Notes: a model not told the origin generated them from the sequence alone. DNA of 64,000 nt from Actinopolymorpha cephalotaxi (GCF_013408535.1 NZ_JACBZA010000001.1:4796850-4860849), one strand, 5' to 3'. Counted from the first letter of the stretch, positions 25,630-34,942 are shown. Made by a program: numbers and translations.

Positions 25630-26151
25630 TCAGCGGTTCTCCCGCTCGGCGGCCTTGCGCGCGGCGCCGAGTTCCTTCGGCACGTCGGCACCGGCGTCGA
25701 CCGGCGGCGGCACCGGCACGGTCCACATCCATTCCCGCAGCTCGTCCTTCTCGTGGGTGAGGTCGGCGATGTCGGTGGTGGCGTACTCGAACTCCGGCGA
25801 CCAGAACAACGCGTCGAACGGGCACACCTCGATGCAGATACCGCAGTACATGCACAGCGAATAGTCGATCGCGAACCGGTCCAGCACGTTGTGGGAGCGT
25901 TCCCGGGCGCCGGGCTCGGTCGGCTCCGTCGTCTCCTTGTGCGAGTCGATGTAGATGCACCAGCACGGGCACTCCCGCGCGCAGAGCATGCAGACCGTGC
26001 AGTTCTCCTCGAACAACGCGATGACGCCGCGGGAGCGGGCAGGCAACTCCGGCTTGACATCGGGGTACTGCTGGGTCACCGCCCGCCGGGTGAGGTGGTC
26101 GAACGTCACCTTCAGCCCCTGGACGAGTCCCTTGCCGGGGAGATCGGTCAT
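25630..26151 (-). CDS. nuoI: NADH-quinone oxidoreductase subunit I (partial complex I operon)
   Basis: The 173-aa ferredoxin-like protein has two 4Fe-4S motifs: C51-C54-C57-C61P and C100-C103-C106-C110P. It carries electrons from the peripheral arm to NuoB. The N-terminal amphipathic stretch ([20 protein letters not shown]) is typical. Extra Cys residues (C63, C65) follow the first motif. The ATG at 26151 is likely; a GTG nine bases earlier is better placed after AAGGTGGC. It is interesting that an electron-carrying subunit is kept although NuoEFG are absent. Confidence 0.93.
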   Translation of the reverse strand: MTDLPGKGLVQGLKVTFDHLTRRAVTQQYPDVKPELPARSRGVIALFEENCTVCMLCARECPCWCIYIDSHKETTEPTEPGARERSHNVLDRFAIDYSLCMYCGICIEVCPFDALFWSPEFEYATTDIADLTHEKDELREWMWTVPVPPPVDAGADVPKELGAARKAAERENR

Positions 26152-26200
26152 CGTGCCCACGCCACCTTCCCGTACGCCGGATCGTTCCTGAGCAGGTCGT

Positions 26201-27160
26201 TCATGAGATGGCCACCTTGACCACGCCGGTGAGCGCGAGCTGGAACAGCGCCAGCGGCACCAGCAGCTGCCAGCCCAGCCGCTGCAGCTGGTCGGCCCGC
26301 AGCCGCGGGTAGGCGACCCGCACCCAGATCACCACGAATGCCACCAGGAACACCTTCACCAGCGTCCACAGCCAGCCGAGCTCGGCGGTGAACGGGCCCT
26401 GCCAGCCGCCGAGGAACAGCACCGTGGTGAGGGCCGCGAGCACCACGATCCCGGCGTACTCCGCGAGCAGGAACAACGCGAACCTGATCCCGGTGTACTC
26501 GGTGTAGGGGCCGAAGATGATCTCCGCGTCGGCCACCGGCATGTCGAACGGCGGCCGGGCCAGCTCGGCCAGCCCGGCCACGAAGAACACGAACAGCCCC
26601 GGCAGCTGCCACAGCAGCCACCACGGCTCCCACGCGTCGACGATCCCGGACAGCGAGAGGGTGCCGGCCGCCATCGCCACGCTCGCGGCGGCGAGCACGA
26701 ACGGGAGTTCGTACGCCAGCAGCTGACCGGCCGAGCGGAACGCGCCGATCAGGCTGTACTTGTTGGCGCTGGCCCAGCCGGCCATCAGCGCGCCGAGCAC
26801 CCCGATCCCCATCACCGCGAGGACGTAGAACAGCCCGGTCTCCAGCTCGACGCCCACCACTCCGGGCGCGAGGGGGATGGCGGCGAGCGCGACGAGGTAC
26901 GGCAGCAGGGCCATGACGGGCGCGAGCCGGAACACGGTGCGGTCCGCCCGGGCGGGGACGACGCTCTCCTTCTGCGCGAACTTCACGCCGTCGGCGACGA
27001 GCTGTGCCCAGCCGTGGAAGCCGCCCGCGTACATCGGGCCGAGCCGGCCCTGCATGTGCGCCATCACCTTGTGCTCGGTCTGGCCCACGAGGAGCGGGAG
27101 TACGAGGAACGCGGCGAACACCCCGACCACCCGCAGCACGACCTCCAGCACCTCAGCCAT
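26201..27160 (-). CDS. nuoH: NADH-quinone oxidoreductase subunit H, divergent quinone loop
   Basis: The 319-aa, eight-helix protein has the NuoH signatures ERKVMAHMQ-like (here [14 protein letters not shown]), a GGWxS-like region and [10 protein letters not shown]. The large cytoplasmic loop that lines the quinone channel reads [20 protein letters not shown]. In canonical NuoH, including the copy at 56668-58095, it is [20 protein letters not shown]. Several acidic and polar residues are therefore changed, which may alter quinone or partner use. The ATG at 27160 overlaps the NuoC stop. Confidence 0.92.
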   Translation of the reverse strand: MAEVLEVVLRVVGVFAAFLVLPLLVGQTEHKVMAHMQGRLGPMYAGGFHGWAQLVADGVKFAQKESVVPARADRTVFRLAPVMALLPYLVALAAIPLAPGVVGVELETGLFYVLAVMGIGVLGALMAGWASANKYSLIGAFRSAGQLLAYELPFVLAAASVAMAAGTLSLSGIVDAWEPWWLLWQLPGLFVFFVAGLAELARPPFDMPVADAEIIFGPYTEYTGIRFALFLLAEYAGIVVLAALTTVLFLGGWQGPFTAELGWLWTLVKVFLVAFVVIWVRVAYPRLRADQLQRLGWQLLVPLALFQLALTGVVKVAIS

Positions 27161-27953
27161 CGCCGGCACCGCCCTCGCCCGGCTGGTCAGGTTGGTCGAG
27201 CTGCTCTGGTTGGGCGGGCTGCTCCGGCTGGTCGGTTCGCGGGGTGCGCCGAGCCGGGCGTTCGGCGCGCTTGGCCGACCGCGCGGGCCGGGCCGGCTTG
27301 GCGGCGGCCAGCGGATCCGGGGCGGGCGAGCCGGGCGGGCGGGGACCCCACGCCTCGGGCGAGGGAACGCCGGGTGGCGCGACCCGCCGACGGCTCGGCG
27401 CCCGGGCCGCGTCGTGCTCGGACTCCCCCGGCTCCTTCGCGCCCGGCCAGGGCTTGGCGACCCGGCTGGCGAGCACGAACTCCTTGCGCAGCGGGTGCCC
27501 CTCGAACTGGTCCGGCAGCAGCAGCGGCGCGAGGTTCGGGTGCCCGGCGAAGTCGATGTCGAACATCTCGTACGTCTCCCGCTCGTGCCAGCCGGCACCG
27601 GCGTACACCCCGGTGGCCGTGGGCAGCCGGGCGTCCTCGCGCGGGATCTTCGTGCGGACGAGCAGGTGGTCGATCGCCGAGCCGGCGCTCTCGTCGCTGT
27701 CCTCGCGATCCTGGCCGCGGAGCCGGACGAGGTGGCAGACCACGGTGAAGCCCTGCTCGAGCTCGTCCACCGCGGACAGCCAGTCGAAGTACGTGCAGCC
27801 GACGACGTCGCGGACGGCGGTGAGCGCGTCCACCCAGCGATCGGCGGGTACGTCGAGCGCGGGCGGGCCGAACGCCTCGTCCAGCCCGACCTCCGCGGCG
27901 TCCAGGCCGAGCGCCTCGGCCACGGCCGCGCGGGCCTCCTCCGACCAGCTCAT
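27153..27953 (-). CDS. nuoC: NADH-quinone oxidoreductase subunit C with Pro/Arg-rich tail
   Basis: The 30-kDa subunit fold is recognisable from [11 protein letters not shown] and the hallmark [19 protein letters not shown]. The core ends near residue 175. The remaining 90 residues ([10 protein letters not shown], then Pro, Arg, Ala, Gln and Glu repeats) are low-complexity and probably disordered. In most bacteria NuoD follows NuoC or is fused to it; here the next gene downstream is NuoH. The start ATG at 27953 overlaps the NuoB stop. Confidence 0.92.
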   Translation of the reverse strand: MSWSEEARAAVAEALGLDAAEVGLDEAFGPPALDVPADRWVDALTAVRDVVGCTYFDWLSAVDELEQGFTVVCHLVRLRGQDREDSDESAGSAIDHLLVRTKIPREDARLPTATGVYAGAGWHERETYEMFDIDFAGHPNLAPLLLPDQFEGHPLRKEFVLASRVAKPWPGAKEPGESEHDAARAPSRRRVAPPGVPSPEAWGPRPPGSPAPDPLAAAKPARPARSAKRAERPARRTPRTDQPEQPAQPEQLDQPDQPGEGGAGDG

Positions 27954-28648
27954 TCGCGGTCACCCGGTCGCAGCGGGCGGCGCAGCAGCGAGGCGGCCGA
28001 ACGCCACCGGCCACGCGGCCGGCCGGCCTCCGTCCCGGGCTGCCCGGGCTGACCGGGCTGCCCGGGCTCGCCCGACTCGACCGCCCCGGCGTACCGCTCC
28101 GGCAACGACTCCGCCGCGATCTTGTCCTGCAGCGTGAGGATTCCCTGCAGCAGCGCCTCCGGACGTGGCGGGCAGCCGGGCACGTAGACGTCCACCGGGA
28201 CGATCTGGTCGACGCCCTTGGTGACGCAGTAGGAGTCCCAATACGGCCCGCCGGAGTTGGAGCAGGAGCCGAACGAGATGACGTACTTCGGCTCCGGCAT
28301 CTGTTCGTACAGCCGCTTGATCGCCGGCGCCATCTTGTCGGTGACCGTTCCGGACACCACCATCAGGTCGGCCTGCCGCGGCCCCGGCGCGAACGGGATC
28401 ACGCCCAGCCGGATGAAGTCGTGCCGCGACATCGACGAGGCGATGAACTCGATCGCGCAGCAGGCCAGGCCGAAGTTGAACACCCACAGCGAATAGCGCC
28501 GGCCCCAGTTGAGGACGAACTTCAGCGGCTCCGGGGCCAGCCGCGACAGGGCACCCAGCTCGCCGGGGCTTCCGGGTCCGGGACCGGTTCCGGTCGGGGC
28601 GACCTGCGGCAACGGCAGGTCGACCGGGCCCTTCGGGGTCACGTCCAC
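27950..28648 (-). CDS. nuoB: NADH-quinone oxidoreductase subunit B (partial complex I operon)
   Basis: The 232-aa protein carries all four ligands of the N2 4Fe-4S cluster: the tandem Cys in LACCAIEF, Cys in GSCSNSGG and Cys in PGCPPRPE. N2 is the cluster that reduces quinone at the NuoB/NuoD interface. Because N2 ligands are intact, the subunit should be redox-active, yet NuoD is not encoded in this operon. N- and C-terminal extensions are Pro/Gly-rich ([11 protein letters not shown] and a [11 protein letters not shown] repeat). It starts at GTG 28648, 10 bp inside NuoA. Confidence 0.94.
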   Translation of the reverse strand: MDVTPKGPVDLPLPQVAPTGTGPGPGSPGELGALSRLAPEPLKFVLNWGRRYSLWVFNFGLACCAIEFIASSMSRHDFIRLGVIPFAPGPRQADLMVVSGTVTDKMAPAIKRLYEQMPEPKYVISFGSCSNSGGPYWDSYCVTKGVDQIVPVDVYVPGCPPRPEALLQGILTLQDKIAAESLPERYAGAVESGEPGQPGQPGQPGTEAGRPRGRWRSAASLLRRPLRPGDRE

Positions 28649-29034
28649 GTCAACACTCCCTTGCGCCAGGCGTACAGCAGTCCGACCGCGATGAACCCGA
28701 TGAACACGAACATCTCCGTCAGCGTCGCCCAGCCGAACCCGGGCGCGGCGAACACCGTGGCCCAGGGAAACAGGAAGATCGCGTCCACCGCGAACACGAC
28801 GTAGAGGTAGGCGTAGACGTAGTAGCGGACGTGGGTCTGCGCCCAGCCCTCCCCCACCGGGTCGACCCCGGACTCGTAGGTGAGGAGCTTCTCCCGCGTC
28901 GGGCGGTGCGGGCGCAGCAGCCGGTTGGCGCCGAACGCGACCGCGGCGAACGCCACTCCGGCCAGCACGACCAGCAGAACCGTCGTGTAGGTCGCGTAGT
29001 AGTCCGCGTTACCGGCCATCGCCAGGGCGCTCAC
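28639..29034 (-). CDS. nuoA: NADH-quinone oxidoreductase subunit A (partial complex I operon)
   Basis: The 131-aa, three-helix protein has the NuoA loop [25 protein letters not shown] and the helix [12 protein letters not shown] (conserved Asp and Glu/Asp pattern). It is the first gene of the NuoABCHIJKLMN operon. The GTG at 29034 has AAGGAGG six bases upstream, a strong ribosome site. The 97-bp upstream gap to the DinB gene should hold the promoter or readthrough from DinB. Confidence 0.94.
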   Translation of the reverse strand: MSALAMAGNADYYATYTTVLLVVLAGVAFAAVAFGANRLLRPHRPTREKLLTYESGVDPVGEGWAQTHVRYYVYAYLYVVFAVDAIFLFPWATVFAAPGFGWATLTEMFVFIGFIAVGLLYAWRKGVLTWT

Positions 29035-29131
29035 GGCACGCCTCCTTCCGCCCGTCCAGTGACACCCTAGGGCCTGCGCGACGTCTCGCCTGCGCAGCGC
29101 CGGGGTCGGCCCGCGTGCCGGGCCTCCGACC

Positions 29132-29611
29132 TCAGTCGGCCAGGACCTGTTCGCGCAGAATGTCGGCGTGGCCGTTGTGCTGGGCCAGTTCCCGGAGCAC
29201 CTGCAGGTAGACCCAGCGCAGCGTGCGCGGTCCGGACCGGTGGCCGGTCACGACGGCGTCCAGCGGCAGGTCCGCGACCTTGGTCCGGGCGGTGGCGCAG
29301 GCCTCCCGGTGGGCTGCCGTGACCGAGGCGATGGTGTCGTCGTCGGCGAGCCGGAAGGAGTCGTCCGGACCCTGGACCAGGCCGAGCTCCCCGCGGGACG
29401 AACCCCCGACGCACTCCTCGAACCACACCCGCTGCATCCACGTGACGTGCTTGACCAGCCCGAGCAAGGTCGTCGCCGACGAGACGAGCCGGCGGCGGGC
29501 CTGGTCCTCGGTGAGGGAGTCGAGAGTCGCCTCGATGGCAACGCGGTAGTCCTCGACGGCCGCGTCGAGCTGGGTACGTTCGTCGTCCAGCGGCACCTCG
29601 AACCAACCCAT
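29132..29611 (-). CDS. DinB/DUF664 family protein
   Basis: The 159-aa helical-bundle protein has the DinB metal-site His residues: one in GLVKHVTWMQRVWFE and the pair in ELAQHNGHADIL. Actinobacterial members of this group act as thiol (mycothiol)-dependent transferases or are of unknown function. I chose ATG 29611, preceded by GGGGAG; a longer start at 29650 is possible. It sits 97 bp before NuoA on the same strand, without an obvious functional link. Confidence 0.85.
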   Translation of the reverse strand: MGWFEVPLDDERTQLDAAVEDYRVAIEATLDSLTEDQARRRLVSSATTLLGLVKHVTWMQRVWFEECVGGSSRGELGLVQGPDDSFRLADDDTIASVTAAHREACATARTKVADLPLDAVVTGHRSGPRTLRWVYLQVLRELAQHNGHADILREQVLAD

Positions 29612-29759
29612 CGGACTCCCCTGTCTCTCCTGCCGAACGAAACGCCTCAAGGTTAGACAGACCGTTGTCCCCGGGCCCGTTTAGGGTGATCACGTCCAGG
29701 TGATCGCGACCGCGACTCCGGACGACCGTGCCGTCCCCCCGCCTCCCCGGAGCCCGCGC

Positions 29760-30716
29760 ATGCCCACTGCCACCTGGTCCCCCGCCCACACGTCCCGCCG
29801 CGGCCCGCGCCACCGGCTCGCCGTGCTGGTTTCCGCGCTGGCCTGCGCGGTGCTCGCCGCGCTCACCGCGTGCGCACCCGAGGACAGCGCCACCGGAGGC
29901 CAGGCCGGCGGCACGCCCACGAAGTCGGCGAAGGCCACCGGGTCCGCCACCCCCACGGCGGACGGATGCGCGAAGAGCGACCTCGACCTGCACACGCCCG
30001 GCACCCTCACCGTGGCGACCGACCAACCGGCGTACGAGCCCTGGTTCGCCGACGACAACCCCACCAGCGGCAAGGGGTTCGAGTCGGCCGTCGCCTACGC
30101 CGTGGCCAGGAAGCTCGGGTTCGCCGCGTCGGAGGTGACCTGGACCCGGGTGCGGTTCAACAACGCCATCCAGCCCGGGCCGAAGGACTTCGACTTCGAC
30201 ATCAACGAGTTCACCATCACCGACCAGCGGAAGAAGGCCGTCGACTTCAGCTCCTCCTACTACGACGCCACCCAGGCCGTGGTCGCGCTGAAGTCCGCTC
30301 CGATCGCGAAGGCGAAGTCCGTCCCCGACCTGAAGGACGCCAAGCTCGGCGCGCAGGTCAACACCACGAGCTACGACGTGATCAACGACGTCGTGCAGCC
30401 AAGCAAGCAGGCGCAGGTGTTCCGCAGCAACGACGACGCCCGCCAGGCGCTGTCCAACGGCTCGATCGACGGACTGGTGGTCGACCTGCCCACCGCCTTC
30501 TACATGACCGCCGCGCAACTGGAGAACGCCACGATCGTGGGCCAGCTGAAGCAGAAGTCGGGCACCCCGGAGCAGTTCGGACTCGTGCTGGACAAGGGCT
30601 CCCCGCTGACCGCCTGCGTCACCCGCGCCGTGGACGCGCTGCGGACCGACGGCACCCTGGACGAACTGGCCAAGACCTGGCTGGCCGACGTCGCCGGCGC
30701 GCCGGTCCTCAACTGA
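29760..30716 (+). CDS. Polar amino-acid ABC transporter substrate-binding lipoprotein
   Basis: The 318-aa precursor begins with basic residues and a hydrophobic signal ending in the lipobox LTAC (Cys38). Mature sequence follows the bacterial solute-binding family 3 pattern: GTLTVATDQPAYEPWF, DFDFDINEFTITDQRKKAVDFS and GAQVNTTSYDVI, ending with DELAKTWL. It is followed by a permease and an ATPase on the same strand, forming an uptake system for a polar amino acid or similar. A GTG at 29700 would lengthen the N-terminus by 20 residues without improving the signal. Confidence 0.88.
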   Translation: MPTATWSPAHTSRRGPRHRLAVLVSALACAVLAALTACAPEDSATGGQAGGTPTKSAKATGSATPTADGCAKSDLDLHTPGTLTVATDQPAYEPWFADDNPTSGKGFESAVAYAVARKLGFAASEVTWTRVRFNNAIQPGPKDFDFDINEFTITDQRKKAVDFSSSYYDATQAVVALKSAPIAKAKSVPDLKDAKLGAQVNTTSYDVINDVVQPSKQAQVFRSNDDARQALSNGSIDGLVVDLPTAFYMTAAQLENATIVGQLKQKSGTPEQFGLVLDKGSPLTACVTRAVDALRTDGTLDELAKTWLADVAGAPVLN

Positions 30717-30737
30717 GCTGACGGGACCGACGCGCCG

Positions 30738-31643
30738 ATGTCGTCCACCACCGCCCCCGGCCGCCCACCTGGCGCCGACCCGGATCCGCGCCGCGACGGC
30801 GGCCACACGCCCAGCCCGCTGCAGGTCTCTCGCGACCGCTACCGCACCCGGCAGACCGTCCGGTCGGTGCTGGTCGCGGCCGGCTCCACCGCGGTGCTCG
30901 GCCTGGTCCTCTACCTCGCCCTCACCGGCGCGCCCGGCTGGGAGCGGGTGCGGTCGTCGTTCCTCGACCCGCAGGTTGCCCGGCAGGCGCTGCCGCACAT
31001 CCTGTCCGGACTGTGGCTCAACCTCCGCCTACTGCTCGCCTGCGCGGCGTGCTCGCTGCTGCTCGGGTTGCTGATCGCCTTCCTGCGTACGCTCCGCGGC
31101 CCGGTCGCGTTCCCGATCCGGGCACTGTCGACTGGCTACACCTACGCGTTCCGCGGCGTACCCCTCATCATCGTCATCTACGTCATGGCGCTCGGCGTCC
31201 CCGGACTCCGCCTGCACGGCACGCCCGGCGTCATCGTGCTCGGCGCGGCCGCGATCATCCTCACCTACAGCGCCTACCTCGCCGAGGTGTTCCGCGCCGG
31301 CATCGAGTCGGTGCACCCGAGCCAGCGGGCGGCCGCGCGTTCGCTCGGGCTGAGCTACCGGCAGACGATGCGGTACGTCGTACTCCCGCAGGCCGTGCGC
31401 CGGGTCAGCCCGCCGCTGCTGAACGACCTGGTGGCGATGCAGAAGGACGTCGGGCTGATCTCGCTCGCCGGCCCGATCGACGCGGTGCGCGCGGCGGAGA
31501 TCTCGGTCGGCACGACGTACAACTTCACGCCGTACGTCGTGGCGGGCGCGTTGTTCGTCGCACTGGCCATCCCGCTGGTTGCCGTCACCGACGCGGTGAC
31601 CGTACGCGCCGCCCGCCGGCAGTCCGCGGAGGGATCGGCGTGA
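30738..31643 (+). CDS. Polar amino-acid ABC transporter permease
   Basis: The 301-aa membrane protein has a hydrophilic N-terminus, a first TM helix near residues 40-58 and the family region LSGLWLNLRLLLACAACSLL. The cytoplasmic EAA loop is AAARSLGLSYRQTMRYVVLPQAVRR, typical of the HisM/GlnP group. It lies 22 bp after the binding-protein gene and overlaps the ATPase gene as GTGA, so all three are one operon. Confidence 0.92.
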   Translation: MSSTTAPGRPPGADPDPRRDGGHTPSPLQVSRDRYRTRQTVRSVLVAAGSTAVLGLVLYLALTGAPGWERVRSSFLDPQVARQALPHILSGLWLNLRLLLACAACSLLLGLLIAFLRTLRGPVAFPIRALSTGYTYAFRGVPLIIVIYVMALGVPGLRLHGTPGVIVLGAAAIILTYSAYLAEVFRAGIESVHPSQRAAARSLGLSYRQTMRYVVLPQAVRRVSPPLLNDLVAMQKDVGLISLAGPIDAVRAAEISVGTTYNFTPYVVAGALFVALAIPLVAVTDAVTVRAARRQSAEGSA

Positions 31644-32398
31644 GCGCGGTGCTGGAGTGCCGCGACCTGTGGAAGGTGTTCGGCCGCCGGTCGGCCACGG
31701 TGGAGGTGCTGCGCGGCATCGACCTGACCGTCGCCGAGCACGAGGTCGTCGTCCTGATCGGTGCGTCCGGTTCGGGCAAGTCGACGTTGCTGCGCTGCGT
31801 CAACCTGCTCGAACGCGTCAGCGACGGCACGATCCACCTCGACGGCACCGACATCACCGACCCGCGAGTGGACGCCGACGCGTTCCGGCAGCGGATCGGG
31901 ATGGTGTTCCAGTCGTACAACCTGTTCCCGCATCTGACCGTGCTGGACAACGTGACCCTGGCGCCCCGCCGGGTGCACCGCCGGTCGAAGGAGGAAGCCG
32001 AGCAGTCCGCCCTCGAACTCCTCGCCCGGGTGGGGCTTGCCGACAAGGCCCGCGAGTATCCCGACCGGCTGTCCGGCGGGCAGCAGCAGCGGGCCGCGAT
32101 CGTGCGGGCGCTGGTCAACTCGCCCCGGCTGATGCTGTTCGACGAGGTGACATCCGCCCTCGACCCCGAACTCGTCGGCGAGGTGCTCGCCCTGGTCTCC
32201 GACCTGCGCCGGGACGGGATGACGATGGTGATCGCCACCCACGAGATGGGCTTCGCCCGCCGGGTCGCGGACCGGGTGTGCTTCCTCGACCGCGGCGTCA
32301 TCGCCGAGCAGGGACCGCCCGAGCAGGTGCTGGACGACCCGGTGCAACCGCGCACCCGGCAGTTCCTGCACCGCCTGGTCGACGCCGACCAGCCCTGA
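31640..32398 (+). CDS. Polar amino-acid ABC transporter ATP-binding protein
   Basis: The 252-aa ATPase has Walker A GASGSGKST at about 41-49, Q-loop VFQSYNLFPHLTVLDNV, signature LSGGQQQR, Walker B LMLFDEVTSALDPE and H-loop ATHEMGFAR. This is the GlnQ/HisP type. The GTG at 31640 overlaps the permease stop (GTGA). It completes the three-gene transporter. Confidence 0.95.
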   Translation: MSAVLECRDLWKVFGRRSATVEVLRGIDLTVAEHEVVVLIGASGSGKSTLLRCVNLLERVSDGTIHLDGTDITDPRVDADAFRQRIGMVFQSYNLFPHLTVLDNVTLAPRRVHRRSKEEAEQSALELLARVGLADKAREYPDRLSGGQQQRAAIVRALVNSPRLMLFDEVTSALDPELVGEVLALVSDLRRDGMTMVIATHEMGFARRVADRVCFLDRGVIAEQGPPEQVLDDPVQPRTRQFLHRLVDADQP

Positions 32399-32434
32399 CC
32401 CGTTTTCGGTGGGCGGCTGGACCTGCAGAACTGG

Positions 32435-32446
32435 CAAGTTAACTTG
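32435..32446. promoter_or_regulatory. Palindromic operator candidate CAAGTTAACTTG
   Basis: A perfect 12-bp palindrome, AT-rich at its centre, lies 70 bp before the small HTH gene. It overlaps the start of the predicted -35 box, the placement of a repressor operator. Confidence 0.45.
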
Positions 32447-32473
32447 TCGTCGACTGTGAGTGCGAGGTAGCGT
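32444..32473 (+). promoter_or_regulatory. Putative promoter of the small HTH gene
   Basis: TTGTCG (32444-32449) and TAGCGT (32468-32473), 18 bases apart, match the housekeeping sigma pattern of actinomycetes loosely. The palindrome at 32435-32446 overlaps the -35. Confidence 0.4.
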
Positions 32474-32516
32474 CAGCACGCGATGTCGGCTCGGCTGAAG
32501 TTCCGGAGGTAGTGCA

Positions 32517-32783
32517 ATGCCTCGCAGTATTCGGCAGATCATCGAGCAGGCCGACGAGTTCGCCCGGCGGTTCGAGGACTTCGAACCAGACGCTGCCAAC
32601 ATCGAACACGCGGAGGCGTTGGCGGTGTTGCGGCGAAGCGCTCTGGCCCGGTACCAGGCAGAAGCGGTCCTGGCCGAGGCGGTCCAGGCGGCCCGCCGAC
32701 AGGGCCTGAGTTGGGCGGCGATCGGTTCGGCGCTGGGCACCTCGGGTGAGGCGGCCCGGCAACGCTACCGCGCATCCGCCTGA
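32517..32783 (+). CDS. Small helix-turn-helix-type protein
   Basis: This 88-aa acidic protein has a C-terminal GLSWAAIGSALGTSGEAARQRY, which reads as a sigma-region-4-like helix-turn-helix. The N-terminal half (IRQIIEQADEFARRFEDFEP) is an amphipathic helix suited to dimerisation. The ATG has CGGAGG nine bases upstream. A palindrome overlapping the predicted promoter suggests autoregulation. Antitoxin-like or small regulator are both possible. No toxin-like partner is adjacent on the same strand. Confidence 0.65.
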   Translation: MPRSIRQIIEQADEFARRFEDFEPDAANIEHAEALAVLRRSALARYQAEAVLAEAVQAARRQGLSWAAIGSALGTSGEAARQRYRASA

Positions 32784-32904
32784 CCGCCGGCCGGGGCGTT
32801 CTCCCGTCCCACCGAGAGGGGATCCCCTCCTGGGCGCAGGTAGCCTCGATCGTGGCCGGGGCGACGCCGACCGGGCCCCGCACTTTCCGGATCCCTGAGC
32901 TTGG

Positions 32905-33810
32905 CTACACCAGGCGCTGCGACGAGAGCTGTTCCGTACGGTCGAGGAATTTGCGGAATCCCCTCGCGTCTCCGACCGACCTGCACCGCAGCGCCTCCTT
33001 CACACAGCACGCGAAGGTCCAGCCGGCGATGCGTCGCGCATCAAGATCCAGACGATCGGCAAAGAAGGCGACCTGCTCCCGCGCGTCTCGGAGATCACGC
33101 AGCGACAGAACCTGCTTCACGTCGAACGCGCGATCACCCAACATCGGATACGGATCGATCGCCAACCATCCACGCTGGGAGAGCACCACGTTCCCCGGCC
33201 CAAGATCGCCGTGTAGCAACACGATGTCCGTAGAGGATGAGGTCAGGGACGTGAACAGCTCGTCCGCCTGCGCGACGACACCTCGATCCACCGGCCGCTC
33301 ACACCGATCGAACCTGTCCCACATCGTCTCGCGGAAGCGCTCCACCAACATCGCGAGTGGCTCGAACTCGTCCTCTGCAGGGGGTTCGACCGCATGCAAC
33401 TCGGCGAGTACCGACGCAACGACCTCGTTCCCGGTCGCGACGTCGAGCTCATCACCGTTCGTGCCGGGCACGCACCGCTCGAGCAGCAGGACCTGACTCG
33501 CCTCGTCGGAGTCGAGAAGTCGCGCCGCTCCGCGACCAGCCCAGTGGTGCAGGCCCCTTGCCGCCCAGGGATTGCGATGTCCCGGACACTCCACCTTCAA
33601 CGCCGCGTCGCTGCCGTCCGCTCGACGTACGGGAGCAACCCACCCGACGTTGCCGCCCGGCTCGAACGGGGCGCCCACCTGCAGCTGCCAGGCACCCGCC
33701 GCGTCAGCGACCAGCCTCGGTAGTCGCGCCAGCCAGTCGCGTCCGACATCACCGAACTCCGAAACGACGATGTGCGCCAACCGATCCGGAATTCGAAGCG
33801 CGGTCGTCAT
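32905..33810 (-). CDS. APH(6)/StrB-type phosphotransferase
   Basis: The 301-aa protein has the aminoglycoside phosphotransferase core: K72 in AALKVECPG, the catalytic HGDLGPGN at residues 200-207 with Asp202, and the metal Asp in LAIDPYPMLGD (D219). The pattern is closest to the aminoglycoside/hydroxyurea kinase group (APH_6_hur), which includes StrB and Vph. The native substrate in soil actinomycetes may be an antibiotic or a metabolite such as hydroxyurea. No antibiotic cluster lies next to it. It is followed downstream by no gene on the same strand. Confidence 0.85.
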   Translation of the reverse strand: MTTALRIPDRLAHIVVSEFGDVGRDWLARLPRLVADAAGAWQLQVGAPFEPGGNVGWVAPVRRADGSDAALKVECPGHRNPWAARGLHHWAGRGAARLLDSDEASQVLLLERCVPGTNGDELDVATGNEVVASVLAELHAVEPPAEDEFEPLAMLVERFRETMWDRFDRCERPVDRGVVAQADELFTSLTSSSTDIVLLHGDLGPGNVVLSQRGWLAIDPYPMLGDRAFDVKQVLSLRDLRDAREQVAFFADRLDLDARRIAGWTFACCVKEALRCRSVGDARGFRKFLDRTEQLSSQRLV

Positions 33811-33815
33811 TCCCG

Positions 33816-34922
33816 TCAGCGTCCCGAACCAGGCGCGTCCTCGGCCGCGTGCTCCAGTGCCTGGGCGAGCCGGCGTACTCCCTCCGCGACCTCACTCGCC
33901 GGCACCGGCGCGAACGACAGGCGCAGGCTCGAGGAACCGCCCTCGAGCATGAAGTCGGGGCCCGCCACGAAGGTGACGCCCAGCTTCTTCGCGTGGCCGA
34001 GCAGCGCCTTCGAGTCGACGTCCTTGAGGTCGAGCCAGAGGAAGTAGCCGCCTGCCGGGATGACGAACTCCGCCCCGGGGATGTGCGTGCGCAGCGCCTC
34101 CACCAGCGCGTCCCGGCGCTCGCGAAGCGCGGTGTTCACCACGTTGAGGTTCTCGTCGAGGCCACCCGATCGGCAGAGTTCGAAGACGATCGACTCCGCC
34201 AGCATGTTCGGCGAGATGTACTGCTCGTTGGCACTCTTGGCGAGGGTCGCGATCCGCGCAGCCGGCCCGACCAGGTAGCCCACCCGCACGCCGGGGCTGA
34301 TCGACTTCGAGAAGGAGGAGGCGTGGATCACCCGGTCCGCGCTGTCCAGGTCGAGCATCGTCGGCCCCGGGGCCTCGTCGAAGGAGATCAGCCGGTACGG
34401 GTCGTCCTCGAAGAGGGTGAAGCCGTTGTCGGCCGCGAGCTTCACCAGCCTGGAGCGCTTGTCCATCGAGAGGGTGCAGCCGGCCGGGTTGTGGAAGTTC
34501 GGGATCACGTGGGCCAGTCGGACCTCGCCCTGCGCGCAGGCAGCCTCGATCGTGGCCGGGTCGATGCCGTCGGACTCCAGCGGCGCGCCCACGAGTTCGG
34601 CGCCGGCCTGCTTGAGCAGCAGCAGCGTGCGGTCGTAGGTGGGCTGTTCGACCACGACACGATCGCCGGCGGAGACGAGGTGGCGGAAGAGGAGCGCCGC
34701 TCCTTCCATCGAGCCGTTGGTGATCATCACCTGCTCGGGGCCGACGCCGTGTCGCTCGGCGATCCACTCGCACAGCCCCGGATGCCCTCGCCCTGTTCCG
34801 TAGCTGAGCGCGTTCTCCCAGTCCTTCTCGAGGGCATGCGCGGCCGCCTCGCGTACGGCCTCGTGCGGGAGGATGTCGGCACTCGGCGCGCCGCGGGCAA
34901 AGCTGATCGTCCGTTCGGCCAT
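33816..34922 (-). CDS. PLP-dependent class I/II aminotransferase
   Basis: The 368-aa protein has the fold type I landmarks: SYGTGRGHPGLCEWIAER, NGSMEGAALLFRHLV, HVIPNFHNPAGC, FEDDPYRLISF and the lysine in HASSFSKSISPGVRVGYLVG that forms the Schiff base. It resembles 2-aminoadipate or aromatic aminotransferases of the LysN/ARO8 type. I chose ATG 34922; longer frames run into the phosphatase-like gene in antisense register. Five bases separate its stop from the kinase gene start at 33810, so the two may be co-transcribed. Confidence 0.88.
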   Translation of the reverse strand: MAERTISFARGAPSADILPHEAVREAAAHALEKDWENALSYGTGRGHPGLCEWIAERHGVGPEQVMITNGSMEGAALLFRHLVSAGDRVVVEQPTYDRTLLLLKQAGAELVGAPLESDGIDPATIEAACAQGEVRLAHVIPNFHNPAGCTLSMDKRSRLVKLAADNGFTLFEDDPYRLISFDEAPGPTMLDLDSADRVIHASSFSKSISPGVRVGYLVGPAARIATLAKSANEQYISPNMLAESIVFELCRSGGLDENLNVVNTALRERRDALVEALRTHIPGAEFVIPAGGYFLWLDLKDVDSKALLGHAKKLGVTFVAGPDFMLEGGSSSLRLSFAPVPASEVAEGVRRLAQALEHAAEDAPGSGR

Positions 34923-34942
34923 TGGCGCAGTATATGAACGGC

